The notes below the pieces were generated by a model. That model was not told the origin of the DNA. It saw only the letters and a program-made list of their open reading frames with translations, and searched no databases. A stretch of 39,392 nucleotides of DNA from an uncultured Verrucomicrobiota bacterium. Its GTDB lineage: Bacteria > Verrucomicrobiota > Kiritimatiellia > RFP12 > UBA1067. Below are positions 27,106 to 34,847 of the stretch, piece by piece (positions within the stretch are counted from its first letter, which is position 1; the number at the start of each line of letters is the position of its first letter). Both the position numbers and the translations under genes were made by a program. Location of the stretch: the NCBI GenBank assembly GCA_945834475.1, contig CAMAHK010000012.1, positions 1 to 39,392 of the forward strand. The letters run 5' to 3'.

Positions 27106-27148
27106 CTAGGGACAGACGCCCTAGGCAGCCACCGCCCTGCCGCCCGTC

Positions 27149-27162
27149 ATTCGCCCAAACGG
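27149..27162. promoter_or_regulatory. Second operator-like site upstream of GH43
   Basis: ATTCGCCCAAACGG closely resembles the operator at 27092-27105 and lies 58 bp further upstream (centre to centre). No -10 box sits at the proper distance on either strand, so it may be an auxiliary regulator site or a decayed promoter. Confidence 0.35.
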
Positions 27163-27163
27163 A

Positions 27164-27253
27164 TTAGTCGCCGTCTCCGGTGGTCACGTGCGTCACTCGT
27201 CCCTCGAACGGAGAGACGAGTGCCAGCAGAAGCGCTCCCAGAAGCGCAATCAT
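27164..27253 (-). CDS. Small ORF with signal-peptide-like start, probably a gene remnant
   Basis: A 29-codon frame 9 nt after the stop of surface protein 2. It reads MIALLGALLLALVSPFEGR and then VTHVTTGDGD before TAA. The start looks like a secretion signal. The end weakly recalls the first strand of an OB-fold or thermonuclease-like domain, but it is too short to assign. It could be a real small exported peptide or the 5' scrap of a deleted gene; I favour the latter because the region between GH43 and surface protein 2 otherwise holds only promoter-like sequence. Confidence 0.3.
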   Translation of the reverse strand: MIALLGALLLALVSPFEGRVTHVTTGDGD

Positions 27254-27262
27254 GCCCGATGC

Positions 27263-30200
27263 TTAGCGGATGAGGACGCAGAACCCCTTGGAGACGACCG
27301 TCCCGCGATAGGCGACGATACGTCCCGCGTCATCGGTCATGGGCAGAATCCTGACCTTGCGATTGGCGTTCTCGCCACCGACAAACGTCGGCGCACGGAC
27401 GATTTCCGCAGCCGTCAGCAACGTGACCTCCGTGTTCAGCGGCTGCGCCAGGAGCGCCGAGAGATCCATCGTCGCACCCTCCGCCAGCGTCAGCGAGCCG
27501 CCGACGACGAGGCCCGCGCCGACCTTTTCCGTGATCGTCACGTCGCCGTTCGCGATCGTGCCGGCGCCCATGATCTTGTCGAACGCCCAGCTGCCGCCGC
27601 CTAAGTCAATTCGCGCACGGTTCTCGAGCGCTATATTTGAAGGAACCGTCGTGCCGTCGAACGGCGTGAACCACTTCGTGTGCAGATATTCCCGCACGGC
27701 GGCAAGCTCTTCATCGCTCAACGCCTTGTCGAACATCATCGCCTCGGCGACCTCGCCCGCGCTCGGAGAATCGTACAGCTGCCGCATGCCGACAAAGAGC
27801 TTCGCCTCTTCCGACGTTCCATTGCTGCCGACGGTGACAGAAGTCGCATTCTCGACCCCACTCGATTCCGTCATGACGGAACCGCTAACCGTCTTTTCCG
27901 CAGACGACATCGCCCAGATTGCATACTCGTCTGGATCAATATTGCGAAGACCCTGAAGCGCTTGCGTCGTCCAATCCGCTCTCTTGACAGTGGAATCGTC
28001 ATAGTCCAGATTGGAGCTTCCTGCCCACTGTCCGAGGCGGAACTCGCCGGACTGCCAGTTTCCGCCGACTTTCTCGATGCCGAGCGGGAACATCTGCTGC
28101 TCATACTCGCCTTCTTTCGGCGTGCCGTCGCCATTGAACGCGGGATACGTATTCCTAATGCGCAGGCTGACGGCGACAAGCGTGCGGTCGGCATCGCCGA
28201 CGATACCCGCCGCATTCTTCGAAACGAAGCCGTACGAGTTCGTGAACGACATGACGTCGCGACCGTAATGCGAGGAAAGACCGTATGCCGGTTTGCGCCT
28301 AGATTCCTCCGGGTAGAAAAGCACCAGGTCAAGCGCATCTTTTGCCGTTCCTTTGTTCGCCACGCCGACAGGAATGCCGCCTTCCATCGTGACGGACGCT
28401 GAATCGTCAAAGTCATACCAGGCCTTCGCCGACTTCACAATCTCCGGCACAGTGCAATCGCCACGAAGCGAGACATCGCTCGTTGCGACTAACGTCACGC
28501 TCCTGACCGTCAAGCCGGACATGTCGGGGCGCACCGCGCTTGATGCGGGAATCGTAACATCTGAATCTGCCGCCGGCATGACACCGTCAAGTTCAGCGGA
28601 AAGGTCCTCCTTTTCAGACCCGTCCTCGAGGAAGTACTTTATGTGAGACCGCCAGTTTGCAGCATTGGCGGCATTACCATCGCCGGAGGCATTCGTCCAG
28701 ACCGAAGAGACAATCTTTTTCGTCACGGGGATGATGGTAGAGCCGTTCAGTTCCAGCGTTGCGCCATCGGCGACTTCCGTGCCCTCGCAATAGATCGTCT
28801 GGTTTTCTGGCAGCACCAGCGTACCTGCCTCGACCTTGATCTTGCCGGTCAGCGCGTAGGTGCCTCTCAGCGTCAGGGTGCCCTGCCCCTTCTTTGTGAT
28901 GCCGCCGTTGCCGCTATACGTTGCACCATCATGATTATGAGTCACGACAGCATGGCCGTCCGTATCGAAGCCAAGCCCGTCGCCTGTGATTACAAGATCT
29001 CCGCAATTCTCGAAATAGTTTTCCGTGTCCGTCTTCGCCTTGAACGTGCCGCCGTTGATGTTGAGAACGGTGGTTGGCTTTTTGCCCGAATACGTCTTGA
29101 CGACGCGCGGGGCGAAAAGCGTTCCGCCATTGACCGTCAGCGTAGTCCTGCGATCTGCGACCATATCATACTCGCCGATGAAAATCGCCTCATCAGCCTC
29201 AAGAAGACCGCCGTTGATGACCGTATCCGCCGAAGTCCATGCGCCGGCAAAGATGATCTGCTTCGCGTACACGGTGCCGTCGTTCATGACAAACTTCGTG
29301 TATGTGTCGGCGTTACCTGTTTCGACATATTCATTCCACTCAGCAGCCGGAATGCCGCCGCCGATGTAGATGTGCTCGACGAGGTTCGATACCGCGCCGC
29401 CGTTGATCTCCACATAGGTTTGCGCGTCATTGCCATGCCCGAAGCTGATTCTGCCGGAATTGTTCACGAGCGCGCCGCCGGCAATGAGCACCTCGGCCTT
29501 CGCGCCTTCGCCGGCACCGACCCTGAGTTCGGCCCCGGATGTCACCGTACCGCCCGTCAGTTCGACAAAGCCGACAGAACCGACGCCCTGACCGACGCGC
29601 AGAGAGCTGCCGACCGAGACCTCGCCGCCCGAGACTTCCAGGAAACCGCCGGACTTGTCAGCGGAGCCGACATCCAACTCACCCCGAACACGCACAATAC
29701 CTCCCGAGACAGCCACGCGGCTCGAGGCCGCGCGAATCTTCTCGGTCAGTTCGCTGAAGCCCACCGAGAGACGTCCGCCGTCCACATTGACCGTACCGCC
29801 CGAGACGAGGACCTCGCCCTTCGCGCCGACATCCTGACGGCCGAGCGTCAGCGAGCCGGTCCAGTCCGCCCCCGTCGTCGTCACGGTACCACCCTCAACC
29901 TTCAGGATGCCATGCGCCGGATCACCCCACGCCGCATTACCCCAGTGTCCGAGCACGAGATTGCCGGCGATAAACGAGCCGTCCTTCAGCGTCACCTCGG
30001 ACGTCCGGTTCAGTTGCCCGGCCACGACCTCGCCGTCGGCGGTGAATGTTCCCCCGTCGATGGTGAGCTTCGCCACGGCGCCATCCGCATCAATGGACAT
30101 GTTACGGACGTGAAACGCCTCGCCTTCACCGAGCACGGCCTCACGCATCGAGGTCGCTTCAACCGAATCGCCCGTCGTCGGCAAGAGGTTCTCGTAGATC

Positions 30201-30442
30201 TTGCCGTCCGGATAGCTTTCCCACTTCAGATCCCACGGATTCGGCACCTCCAGGGCATCGTTCCAGATCTTGTCGGTCATCCAGTTTGCGGGGTCGACAA
30301 GCGACGTCGTCGTTCCCTTCCACATGAAGTGACGCCGACCTTCCGGAACCGTTTCCTCGGCATTCACCTGCGAGAACGTCGCGACACAGGCAGCAGAAAG
30401 TGCAACTGCACAGAATTGAGATGCTTTGCGTGTTTTAACCAT
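27263..30442 (-). CDS. Large secreted surface protein 2: beta-solenoid + LamG-like domain
   Basis: A 1059-aa paralogue of surface protein 1. It has a signal peptide (ending SQVNA) and no NPCBM domain; the mature protein opens FMWKGTTTSLVDPANW, a start common in autotransporter-like proteins. About twenty G-rich beta-strand repeats follow (about 110-540: GILKVEGGTVTTTG, GFLEVSGGEVSVG, GFVELTGGTVTSG), predicting a long beta-solenoid. After the shared linker WTNASGDGNAANAANW comes a concanavalin-A/LamG-like domain (about 680-950: AWYDFDDSASVTM to EAMMFDKALSDEEL). There is no C-terminal beta-barrel; it ends VVSKGFCVLIR, echoing the hydrophobic tail of surface protein 1. A GAGGTAACC ribosome site precedes the ATG. 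It faces a kinase 5' fragment, mirroring the surface protein 1 / kinase 1 arrangement. A binding or adhesion role is inferred. Confidence 0.8.
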   Translation of the reverse strand: MVKTRKASQFCAVALSAACVATFSQVNAEETVPEGRRHFMWKGTTTSLVDPANWMTDKIWNDALEVPNPWDLKWESYPDGKIYENLLPTTGDSVEATSMREAVLGEGEAFHVRNMSIDADGAVAKLTIDGGTFTADGEVVAGQLNRTSEVTLKDGSFIAGNLVLGHWGNAAWGDPAHGILKVEGGTVTTTGADWTGSLTLGRQDVGAKGEVLVSGGTVNVDGGRLSVGFSELTEKIRAASSRVAVSGGIVRVRGELDVGSADKSGGFLEVSGGEVSVGSSLRVGQGVGSVGFVELTGGTVTSGAELRVGAGEGAKAEVLIAGGALVNNSGRISFGHGNDAQTYVEINGGAVSNLVEHIYIGGGIPAAEWNEYVETGNADTYTKFVMNDGTVYAKQIIFAGAWTSADTVINGGLLEADEAIFIGEYDMVADRRTTLTVNGGTLFAPRVVKTYSGKKPTTVLNINGGTFKAKTDTENYFENCGDLVITGDGLGFDTDGHAVVTHNHDGATYSGNGGITKKGQGTLTLRGTYALTGKIKVEAGTLVLPENQTIYCEGTEVADGATLELNGSTIIPVTKKIVSSVWTNASGDGNAANAANWRSHIKYFLEDGSEKEDLSAELDGVMPAADSDVTIPASSAVRPDMSGLTVRSVTLVATSDVSLRGDCTVPEIVKSAKAWYDFDDSASVTMEGGIPVGVANKGTAKDALDLVLFYPEESRRKPAYGLSSHYGRDVMSFTNSYGFVSKNAAGIVGDADRTLVAVSLRIRNTYPAFNGDGTPKEGEYEQQMFPLGIEKVGGNWQSGEFRLGQWAGSSNLDYDDSTVKRADWTTQALQGLRNIDPDEYAIWAMSSAEKTVSGSVMTESSGVENATSVTVGSNGTSEEAKLFVGMRQLYDSPSAGEVAEAMMFDKALSDEELAAVREYLHTKWFTPFDGTTVPSNIALENRARIDLGGGSWAFDKIMGAGTIANGDVTITEKVGAGLVVGGSLTLAEGATMDLSALLAQPLNTEVTLLTAAEIVRAPTFVGGENANRKVRILPMTDDAGRIVAYRGTVVSKGFCVLIR

Positions 30443-30476
30443 GGTTACCTCGCCCCTTTTAGTGATTTGTGCTTGT

Positions 30477-30520
30477 AGTATAACACTCCTCCATCTGTAC
30501 GGGCTATAGCCTTATTAGGC
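30477..30520 (-). promoter_or_regulatory. Promoter and operator of surface protein 2
   Basis: The -10 box TATACT (30477-30482, minus strand) gives a leader of about 28 nt with a ribosome site. The palindrome GCCTTATTAGGC (30509-30520) is centred exactly 35 bp upstream. Its half-sites are two bases wider apart (CC-N6-GG) than at the other promoters. Confidence 0.58.
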
Positions 30521-30528
30521 GATGCGTC

Positions 30529-30672
30529 GGGTCGCATTTTGTGCTATAATCTCGTGCGATGAGAGCGTCACTCCTACTCCTTGCGCTTGCCGCCGCGATC
30601 TCTGCCGGAGCCGTTCCCGAAAATCTGACGGTTTCGGGAACAGTCATCTATTCCCAGGCCTGGAATCTCTTC
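30529..30672 (+). repeat. 144-bp direct repeat, left copy (kinase 2 promoter and 5' end)
   Basis: It matches 33444-33587 at constant offset (2915 bp) with only three differences that I can see. It carries the extended -10 box TGCTATAAT, the ATG and the first 38 codons of kinase 2. The two copies flank the GH43 remnants and the GH127 gene. Confidence 0.9.
30542..30550 (+). promoter_or_regulatory. Duplicated kinase promoter (extended -10)
   Basis: TGCTATAAT followed by 8 nt and an ATG, identical in layout to the kinase 2 promoter at 33457. It is probably still active, and transcripts would run antisense into the GH43 remnants. Confidence 0.6.
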
Positions 30673-30852
30673 ATCCCTCATTCGGGTTATATCACGGGAA
30701 CCCCTGCAAGGTCGTTCTTGTCGACGATCGGCGCAGGGTCGGCGGTGAAGGTGTCGGTGAAAAGCGGATTGGCCGCAGCCAGAATCAAGGGAAATAACAT
30801 GTTTCCTCCTCGGTTTGATCAGTCGTGTTCGGTTGCCCGTGTCCGGAAATAG
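30559..30852 (+). pseudogene. Truncated 5' fragment of histidine kinase 2
   Basis: The first 38 residues (MRASLLLLALAAAISAGAV and on to QAWNLF) are identical to kinase 2. The frame then leaves homology at about 30673 and runs 59 codons through unrelated sequence, which on the other strand is a GH43 remnant. It has no sensor, transmembrane or kinase domain. It keeps a complete promoter and signal peptide, so a short exported peptide could still be made. Confidence 0.85.
30687..30800 (-). pseudogene. Remnant of a GH43 N-terminus
   Basis: A 37-codon frame starting MLFPLILAAANPLF and continuing TDTFTADPAPIVDKNDL before a stop. NP(L/I)-x-ADPxP is the opening blade of many GH43 enzymes, with the catalytic Asp in ADPAP. 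A strong ribosome site (GAGGAGG) lies 6 nt upstream of the ATG. The rest of the gene is gone, cut off near the end of the duplicated kinase fragment. It was probably the second of two adjacent GH43 genes. Confidence 0.6.
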
Positions 30853-31160
30853 TCGACGGCGACGGAGCCTCCCGGAGTCTTCGTTGCGTAATTGAAGATC
30901 GCGAAACGCGAACCCATGAAGAACTTGCCGGTGTCGAAGCGGAGCGGCACGTGTGGCGAGGGCTTGCTCCAGGTCTTGCCGTCCGTACTGTACGAGACGT
31001 CGAGCTTGACGACGCCCGTGCACTCGGGGCCGACCATGCGCTGCGTGAGCGTGTTGCGCGCCTGGAAGAGATTCGGCGCGAGACCCGGCGTCTTCAGCGT
31101 GAGGAACCCCTTCCGCGCTGTGAGCGACCAGGCCACATCCACGGGATTGTGGTTCCACTG
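30819..31160 (-). pseudogene. Remnant of a GH43 C-terminal domain with internal deletion
   Basis: The frame reads QWNHNPVDVAWSLTARKG, then QARNTLTQRMVGPECTG, then jumps directly to STDGKTWSKPSPHVPLRF and ends NYATKTPGGSVAVDYF. Compared with the intact GH43 genes here, the catalytic propeller is missing entirely and so is the middle of the C-terminal domain (the GDRAGLAAFQSD stretch). The ORF track lists it as a 107-aa ORF, but it is a broken gene. It begins a few codons after the GH127 stop. Confidence 0.8.
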
Positions 31161-31179
31161 ACCCTCTTCATCCCCGAGA

Positions 31180-33366
31180 CTATTTCTCCATCAGGCGGAC
31201 GTCGAAGACACCGCCGGCGAGTCCGCCGTTGGTGGCCGCGAAGGTCACACGGACCTTGCCGTCGGCACGGACCTTGAGGACCTCCGGCGGGATCGGATAG
31301 GACTCCGTGAAGAACCGTCCGCGATGTTCCCCCTTGAGCTCGACGGTCTTCAGGACGATGCCATTGGCGATGATGTCGAAAACGCGTCCGCCGTCATTGC
31401 CCCAGTAAGTCGCCTCGATCGACAGGTCCTTCGCGCCCTTCGGATCGAGCGTATACGCGAACCAGGATCCGTGCCGCCAATGGCTGCCCGCGTGGAAGCC
31501 CTTGTCCGAGTTCCTGGAGACGGCCATGTCGTGCTCGGTCTCGGGCTGCTGCTCGCCGGGACGGACACGGTCACGCGTCCGACGATCGCGCACGCGTTCC
31601 GCCGCCGCGGCCGCTTCGCGCGCGGCCTGACGCGCTGCGACCTTCTCGGGGGTGGTGAACTCCCAGTAGATCTGATACCGGCACTCGTGGATCTTGTAGA
31701 ACGGCTCGAGTCCGGTCGTGTCGAGCGGCTTGTTGACATCGCGGTATTCGACCAGCTCATCGGTGCCGAAAGGTCCGTAGGCGACATGCGCCATGCGTCC
31801 GTCATTGGCGAAAAGCCCGAACATGTCCTTCGTGCCGCACCGCTTGCCCATCACAATCGGACCGCGCATGACCGCACCCCAGTTGCTGCCGTCCGGCAGC
31901 ATCTCGACATGATAGTCCATGTTCCGCTCGGCCGTCAGCCGCTCGCCCTTCTTCCAGTCGCCGGTGTGCTTCGCATAACGCTCGCCCTCGCGGATGTAGA
32001 CCGTTCCCTTGAACGGCTTGAGGAAGGTGAGCGTCGTCTTGCCGCTCTCCGGGAAATCGGTGGTCTGCCGCAGAACGCCCTTCAGCTCCGAATCGATGAA
32101 GAGGTTGACGTAAAGCGTATCCTCTCCCGCATGCGCATAGATGAAGCGTCCGTAGCGGCCCGGGTTCTCGATGCCCGTTCCGACGCAGCACCAGAAGCAG
32201 TTCTGCGGCGTCGAGTAGACGCGGTAGTGCGCGGGCCTGGTCGGCGTGAAGTAGACGAAGCCCGGCTTCTCCGTGTTGACGGACGGCAACAGGTGGTTGT
32301 AGAGCGCACGTTCGTAGAACGCCGCGTACTCGGGCTTCGGGTTGTGCTCGAAGAGCCGTTCGGTGAGGCGTAGCATGTTGTAGGTGTTGCACGTCTCGGG
32401 CCCCTGACGGTCGGCCATCAGCTTGGCGAAGCTGTCAAGCGCATGGAAATGCTCGCCCACCGAGTTGCCGCCAAACGCCACCGTGCGCCGCGTGACGATC
32501 GTCCGCCACGCGAAGTCAGCCGCATCCCAGCGCGCGGCATCGTCCGCGAGCTGCGCCGTGCGTGCGAGACCGGTGAACTTCGGGATCTGCGTATTGGCAT
32601 GGAAGCCCGTGAGACGGTCCTCGTGCTTATAGAGCGGATCGAACACACGCTTGTGCTCCCAGCGCTTCGCGGCATCGAGATACTTCCTGTCCCCCGTGAT
32701 CGCATAAACATCGGCCAGCGTCTCGTTGACGCCGCCGTATTCCTGGTCGAGCATCCGCTGCATCTTCCCGTCATCGAGCTTCGAGGTGATGCCGATCGAC
32801 CAGTCGCAGAGCCTGACGAGAACGTCCTTCGCGTCCGTGACGCCCGCAAGTTCGTACGCATCGCGCAGACCCGCCATCGTCTTGTGGACGTTGTACCACG
32901 GCACCCAGTGCTTGAAGATGATCCCGACATCCCCGGCTCGAATCGCCGCCCAGATTTCCTTGCCCTTCGGCACGCCGTCGCAGCGCCCGTCGCCGTACGC
33001 GGCCTGGCACCGCTTGAGCTCGGAAACCGCATACGCGAGCCGCTTGCCGAGCACGCCGTCGGCATCCTCACCCGCCGCGATGAGATTCGCGAGGGCGCTC
33101 AGGTAATGACCGAGGGTGTGGCCGTCAAGTCCGCAGCTCTCCCAGTTGCCGTACGCCTGCGCCTTCGCGGGAAGTCCCGCCTCGCGCAGGAACGGCACCA
33201 GCAGACGGTCGACGTCAAGCTCCTTCACATACGAGACGTCCGCCTTCACAGCCCCGCGGAAGAGGCTTTGTTGCGAGAGACGGACCTGCGCGATCGGGTA
33301 GAGTTCGACGGACGCCGCTCCGCAGGACAGCGCCACCAACGATGAAAGGATAACCAGGGATTTCAT
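31180..33366 (-). CDS. Secreted GH127/GH146 beta-L-arabinofuranosidase
   Basis: These enzymes release beta-L-arabinofuranose, using a Zn-bound cysteine as nucleophile. The start is at the ATG at 33366 (MKSLVILSSLVALSCGA signal); the 40 residues before it in the ORF track cover the promoter. The product is 728 aa. Diagnostic features are the (alpha/alpha)6 barrel opening with VDRLLVPFLREAGL and GLDGHTLGHYLSALA (the style of GH146), a candidate acid/base Glu in NSVGEHFH (about E305), and the zinc ligands Glu and Cys in GPETCNTYN (about E324, C326) with the Cys pair in FWCCVGTG (about C393, C394). A C-terminal beta-sandwich (about 620-728) follows. It sits between the two copies of the 144-bp repeat and has its own operator-type promoter. 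Confidence 0.93.
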   Translation of the reverse strand: MKSLVILSSLVALSCGAASVELYPIAQVRLSQQSLFRGAVKADVSYVKELDVDRLLVPFLREAGLPAKAQAYGNWESCGLDGHTLGHYLSALANLIAAGEDADGVLGKRLAYAVSELKRCQAAYGDGRCDGVPKGKEIWAAIRAGDVGIIFKHWVPWYNVHKTMAGLRDAYELAGVTDAKDVLVRLCDWSIGITSKLDDGKMQRMLDQEYGGVNETLADVYAITGDRKYLDAAKRWEHKRVFDPLYKHEDRLTGFHANTQIPKFTGLARTAQLADDAARWDAADFAWRTIVTRRTVAFGGNSVGEHFHALDSFAKLMADRQGPETCNTYNMLRLTERLFEHNPKPEYAAFYERALYNHLLPSVNTEKPGFVYFTPTRPAHYRVYSTPQNCFWCCVGTGIENPGRYGRFIYAHAGEDTLYVNLFIDSELKGVLRQTTDFPESGKTTLTFLKPFKGTVYIREGERYAKHTGDWKKGERLTAERNMDYHVEMLPDGSNWGAVMRGPIVMGKRCGTKDMFGLFANDGRMAHVAYGPFGTDELVEYRDVNKPLDTTGLEPFYKIHECRYQIYWEFTTPEKVAARQAAREAAAAAERVRDRRTRDRVRPGEQQPETEHDMAVSRNSDKGFHAGSHWRHGSWFAYTLDPKGAKDLSIEATYWGNDGGRVFDIIANGIVLKTVELKGEHRGRFFTESYPIPPEVLKVRADGKVRVTFAATNGGLAGGVFDVRLMEK

Positions 33367-33372
33367 GCCCGT

Positions 33373-33415
33373 ATTGTAGCATGACCAAGGCAAGCCTTCA
33401 ATAACCCCTTTGGGG
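33373..33415 (-). promoter_or_regulatory. Promoter and operator of GH127/146
   Basis: The -10 box TACAAT (33373-33378, minus strand) ends 6 nt before the ATG, predicting a leaderless mRNA. The palindrome CCCCTTTGGGG (33405-33415) is centred about 35 bp upstream. A weak TTGAAG lies at the -35 position. Confidence 0.68.
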
Positions 33416-33443
33416 AGGCGGGTCAGGCGAACTTTCCGTCCTT

Positions 33444-33587
33444 GGGTCGCATTTTGTGCTATAATCTCGAGCGATGAGAGCGTCACTCCTACTCCTTGCG
33501 CTTGCCGCCGCGATCTCTGCTGGAGCCGTTCCCGAAAATCTGACGGTTTCGGGAACAGTCATCTATTCCCAGGCATGGAATCTCTTC
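33444..33587 (+). repeat. 144-bp direct repeat, right copy
   Basis: Intact context of the repeat: promoter, start codon and signal-peptide region of the full-length kinase 2. See the left copy at 30529-30672. Confidence 0.9.
33457..33465 (+). promoter_or_regulatory. Extended -10 promoter of kinase 2 / regulator 2
   Basis: TGCTATAAT is a perfect extended -10 box. The ATG follows 8 nt after it with no ribosome site, so the mRNA would have a 0-2 nt leader. A consensus -10 without an operator at the 35-bp position suggests constitutive expression of the regulators, in contrast to the enzyme promoters. Confidence 0.7.
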
Positions 33588-34847
33588 TTCCTGAAGACGG
33601 AGACGGAGAACCTTTTCGTGGCGACACGACAGGGACGCCCCGAACTCGCCGCCGGGGACGATGTAAAGGTCACGGGGTTCCCCGCTCAACGTCTCGGGCG
33701 ACTGGAGATCGAATCGGCCACCTACGAAAAACTCGGGACGTCCTCTCCTCTGCCGGACGCCATTTCCATTACCCCCGCCGCGCTTCGCCGTCTTCTCACC
33801 CCGGGAGGACCGGACGACCATTACGGTGCGCGCGTGCGCTTCACCGCATCTGCGACCGAATTCCGCGTCCGTGAATGGGGCTTCAGCGAAGTCGAACTCT
33901 CCTTCGGCGGCGAAAAGATCGTCGCCTCGATGCAAGGGCGTTTCCCCGCCGCCATGCAGGAGAAGCTCGAGCTCCTGCCCCGCGTCGAAGTCGAGGGAAT
34001 TCTCAAGTTCATTGACGTCGAGGTGCCGCCTGGCGAATCTCCTCTCTACGAACTCCGTCTCACCTCTCCCGATGACGTGACGATCGTCCCCGATGCGACC
34101 TTCCGTCGGCGCTGCCTTCTCCTTCAGGCGCGCAAGCTCATCTCCCTCACACCTTATGTCCTCCTTCTCGTCGTCGCCGGCCTGACTGTCAAGCTCTACC
34201 GCGCCCATCGCGCCAAGGACCGGCTCCAGGCCGTCATCGACGAACGGCGTCGGATGGCGGCGGACCTCCATGACTCGATCGAACAGCACCTCGCCGGCGC
34301 GCGACTCTACCTCGATAGCCTTCTTCCGGACGACGGTTCGCCCGCCCCAAGGGAACTGAAGGCGGCCGAGCTGGCGCGTGACATCCTCGTCGCCGCGAAA
34401 CGCGAGATCCGCGAGACGATCTGGAATCTCCGCCTCGACGAGCTCACCGACCAGGCGCCGCGCGACGTACTCCTCTCCCTCGTCGGCAAGCTGAACGCGC
34501 CGGGGCACGTTCAGGTGTCGACCGTCCTTCGGAACCTTCCCGAAGCCCTTCCCGAGCGGCTCTTTTCGGATCTCCTCTACATCATCCAAGAGGCCGTCAC
34601 CAACGCCATCAAACACGGCCGGGCAACCCGGCTCGTTCTCACGTCGGACACGCTTCGCACGGCCGACGGGTTCGCTCTGAGGATCCTCAACAACGGCACC
34701 CCCTTCGATCCGAACCGCGCGCTCGGTCCCGAAGCGGGACATTACGGGCTCTCCGGCATGCGCGAACGCGCGCGCCGGAACGGCATCGAGATCTCCTGGT
34801 TTTCGTCATCCCACATCACCTCAGTTCGCTTGGAGGTCCATCTATGA
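33474..34847 (+). CDS. Membrane histidine kinase 2 with OB-fold-like sensor region
   Basis: A 457-aa sensor kinase, paralogous to kinase 1 but with about half the sensor. The signal peptide is MRASLLLLALAAAISAGA. About 200 extracytoplasmic residues appear to form two OB-fold-like units (VSGTVIYSQAWNLFFLK...GDDVKVTGFP near 25-70; a second near 118-180). One transmembrane helix (about 224-243) leads to a HisKA_3 helix with the phospho-acceptor His in AADLHDSIEQH (about H266), an ATPase N-box in QEAVTNAIKHG (about N377) and a GHYGLSGMRERARR G-box. It overlaps the regulator by 4 bp. A 144-bp copy of its 5' end lies 2.9 kb away next to surface protein 2. I infer that it originally sat divergent from surface protein 2, as kinase 1 does from surface protein 1. 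Confidence 0.92.
   Translation: MRASLLLLALAAAISAGAVPENLTVSGTVIYSQAWNLFFLKTETENLFVATRQGRPELAAGDDVKVTGFPAQRLGRLEIESATYEKLGTSSPLPDAISITPAALRRLLTPGGPDDHYGARVRFTASATEFRVREWGFSEVELSFGGEKIVASMQGRFPAAMQEKLELLPRVEVEGILKFIDVEVPPGESPLYELRLTSPDDVTIVPDATFRRRCLLLQARKLISLTPYVLLLVVAGLTVKLYRAHRAKDRLQAVIDERRRMAADLHDSIEQHLAGARLYLDSLLPDDGSPAPRELKAAELARDILVAAKREIRETIWNLRLDELTDQAPRDVLLSLVGKLNAPGHVQVSTVLRNLPEALPERLFSDLLYIIQEAVTNAIKHGRATRLVLTSDTLRTADGFALRILNNGTPFDPNRALGPEAGHYGLSGMRERARRNGIEISWFSSSHITSVRLEVHL

Noticed and set aside
29500-30100. Apparent DNA repeats in surface protein 2
   Set aside because: They are imperfect and reflect repeated G-rich beta-strand protein motifs; there is no separate DNA element or CRISPR-like spacing.
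28643-30478. 611-aa plus-strand ORF opposite surface protein 2
   Set aside because: No recognisable domain. The minus frame has a signal peptide, repeats and a LamG-like domain.
30574-31158. 194-aa minus-strand ORF (MEPQSRGCGL...)
   Set aside because: A different frame through the GH43 remnants and the kinase fragment; no coherent domain.
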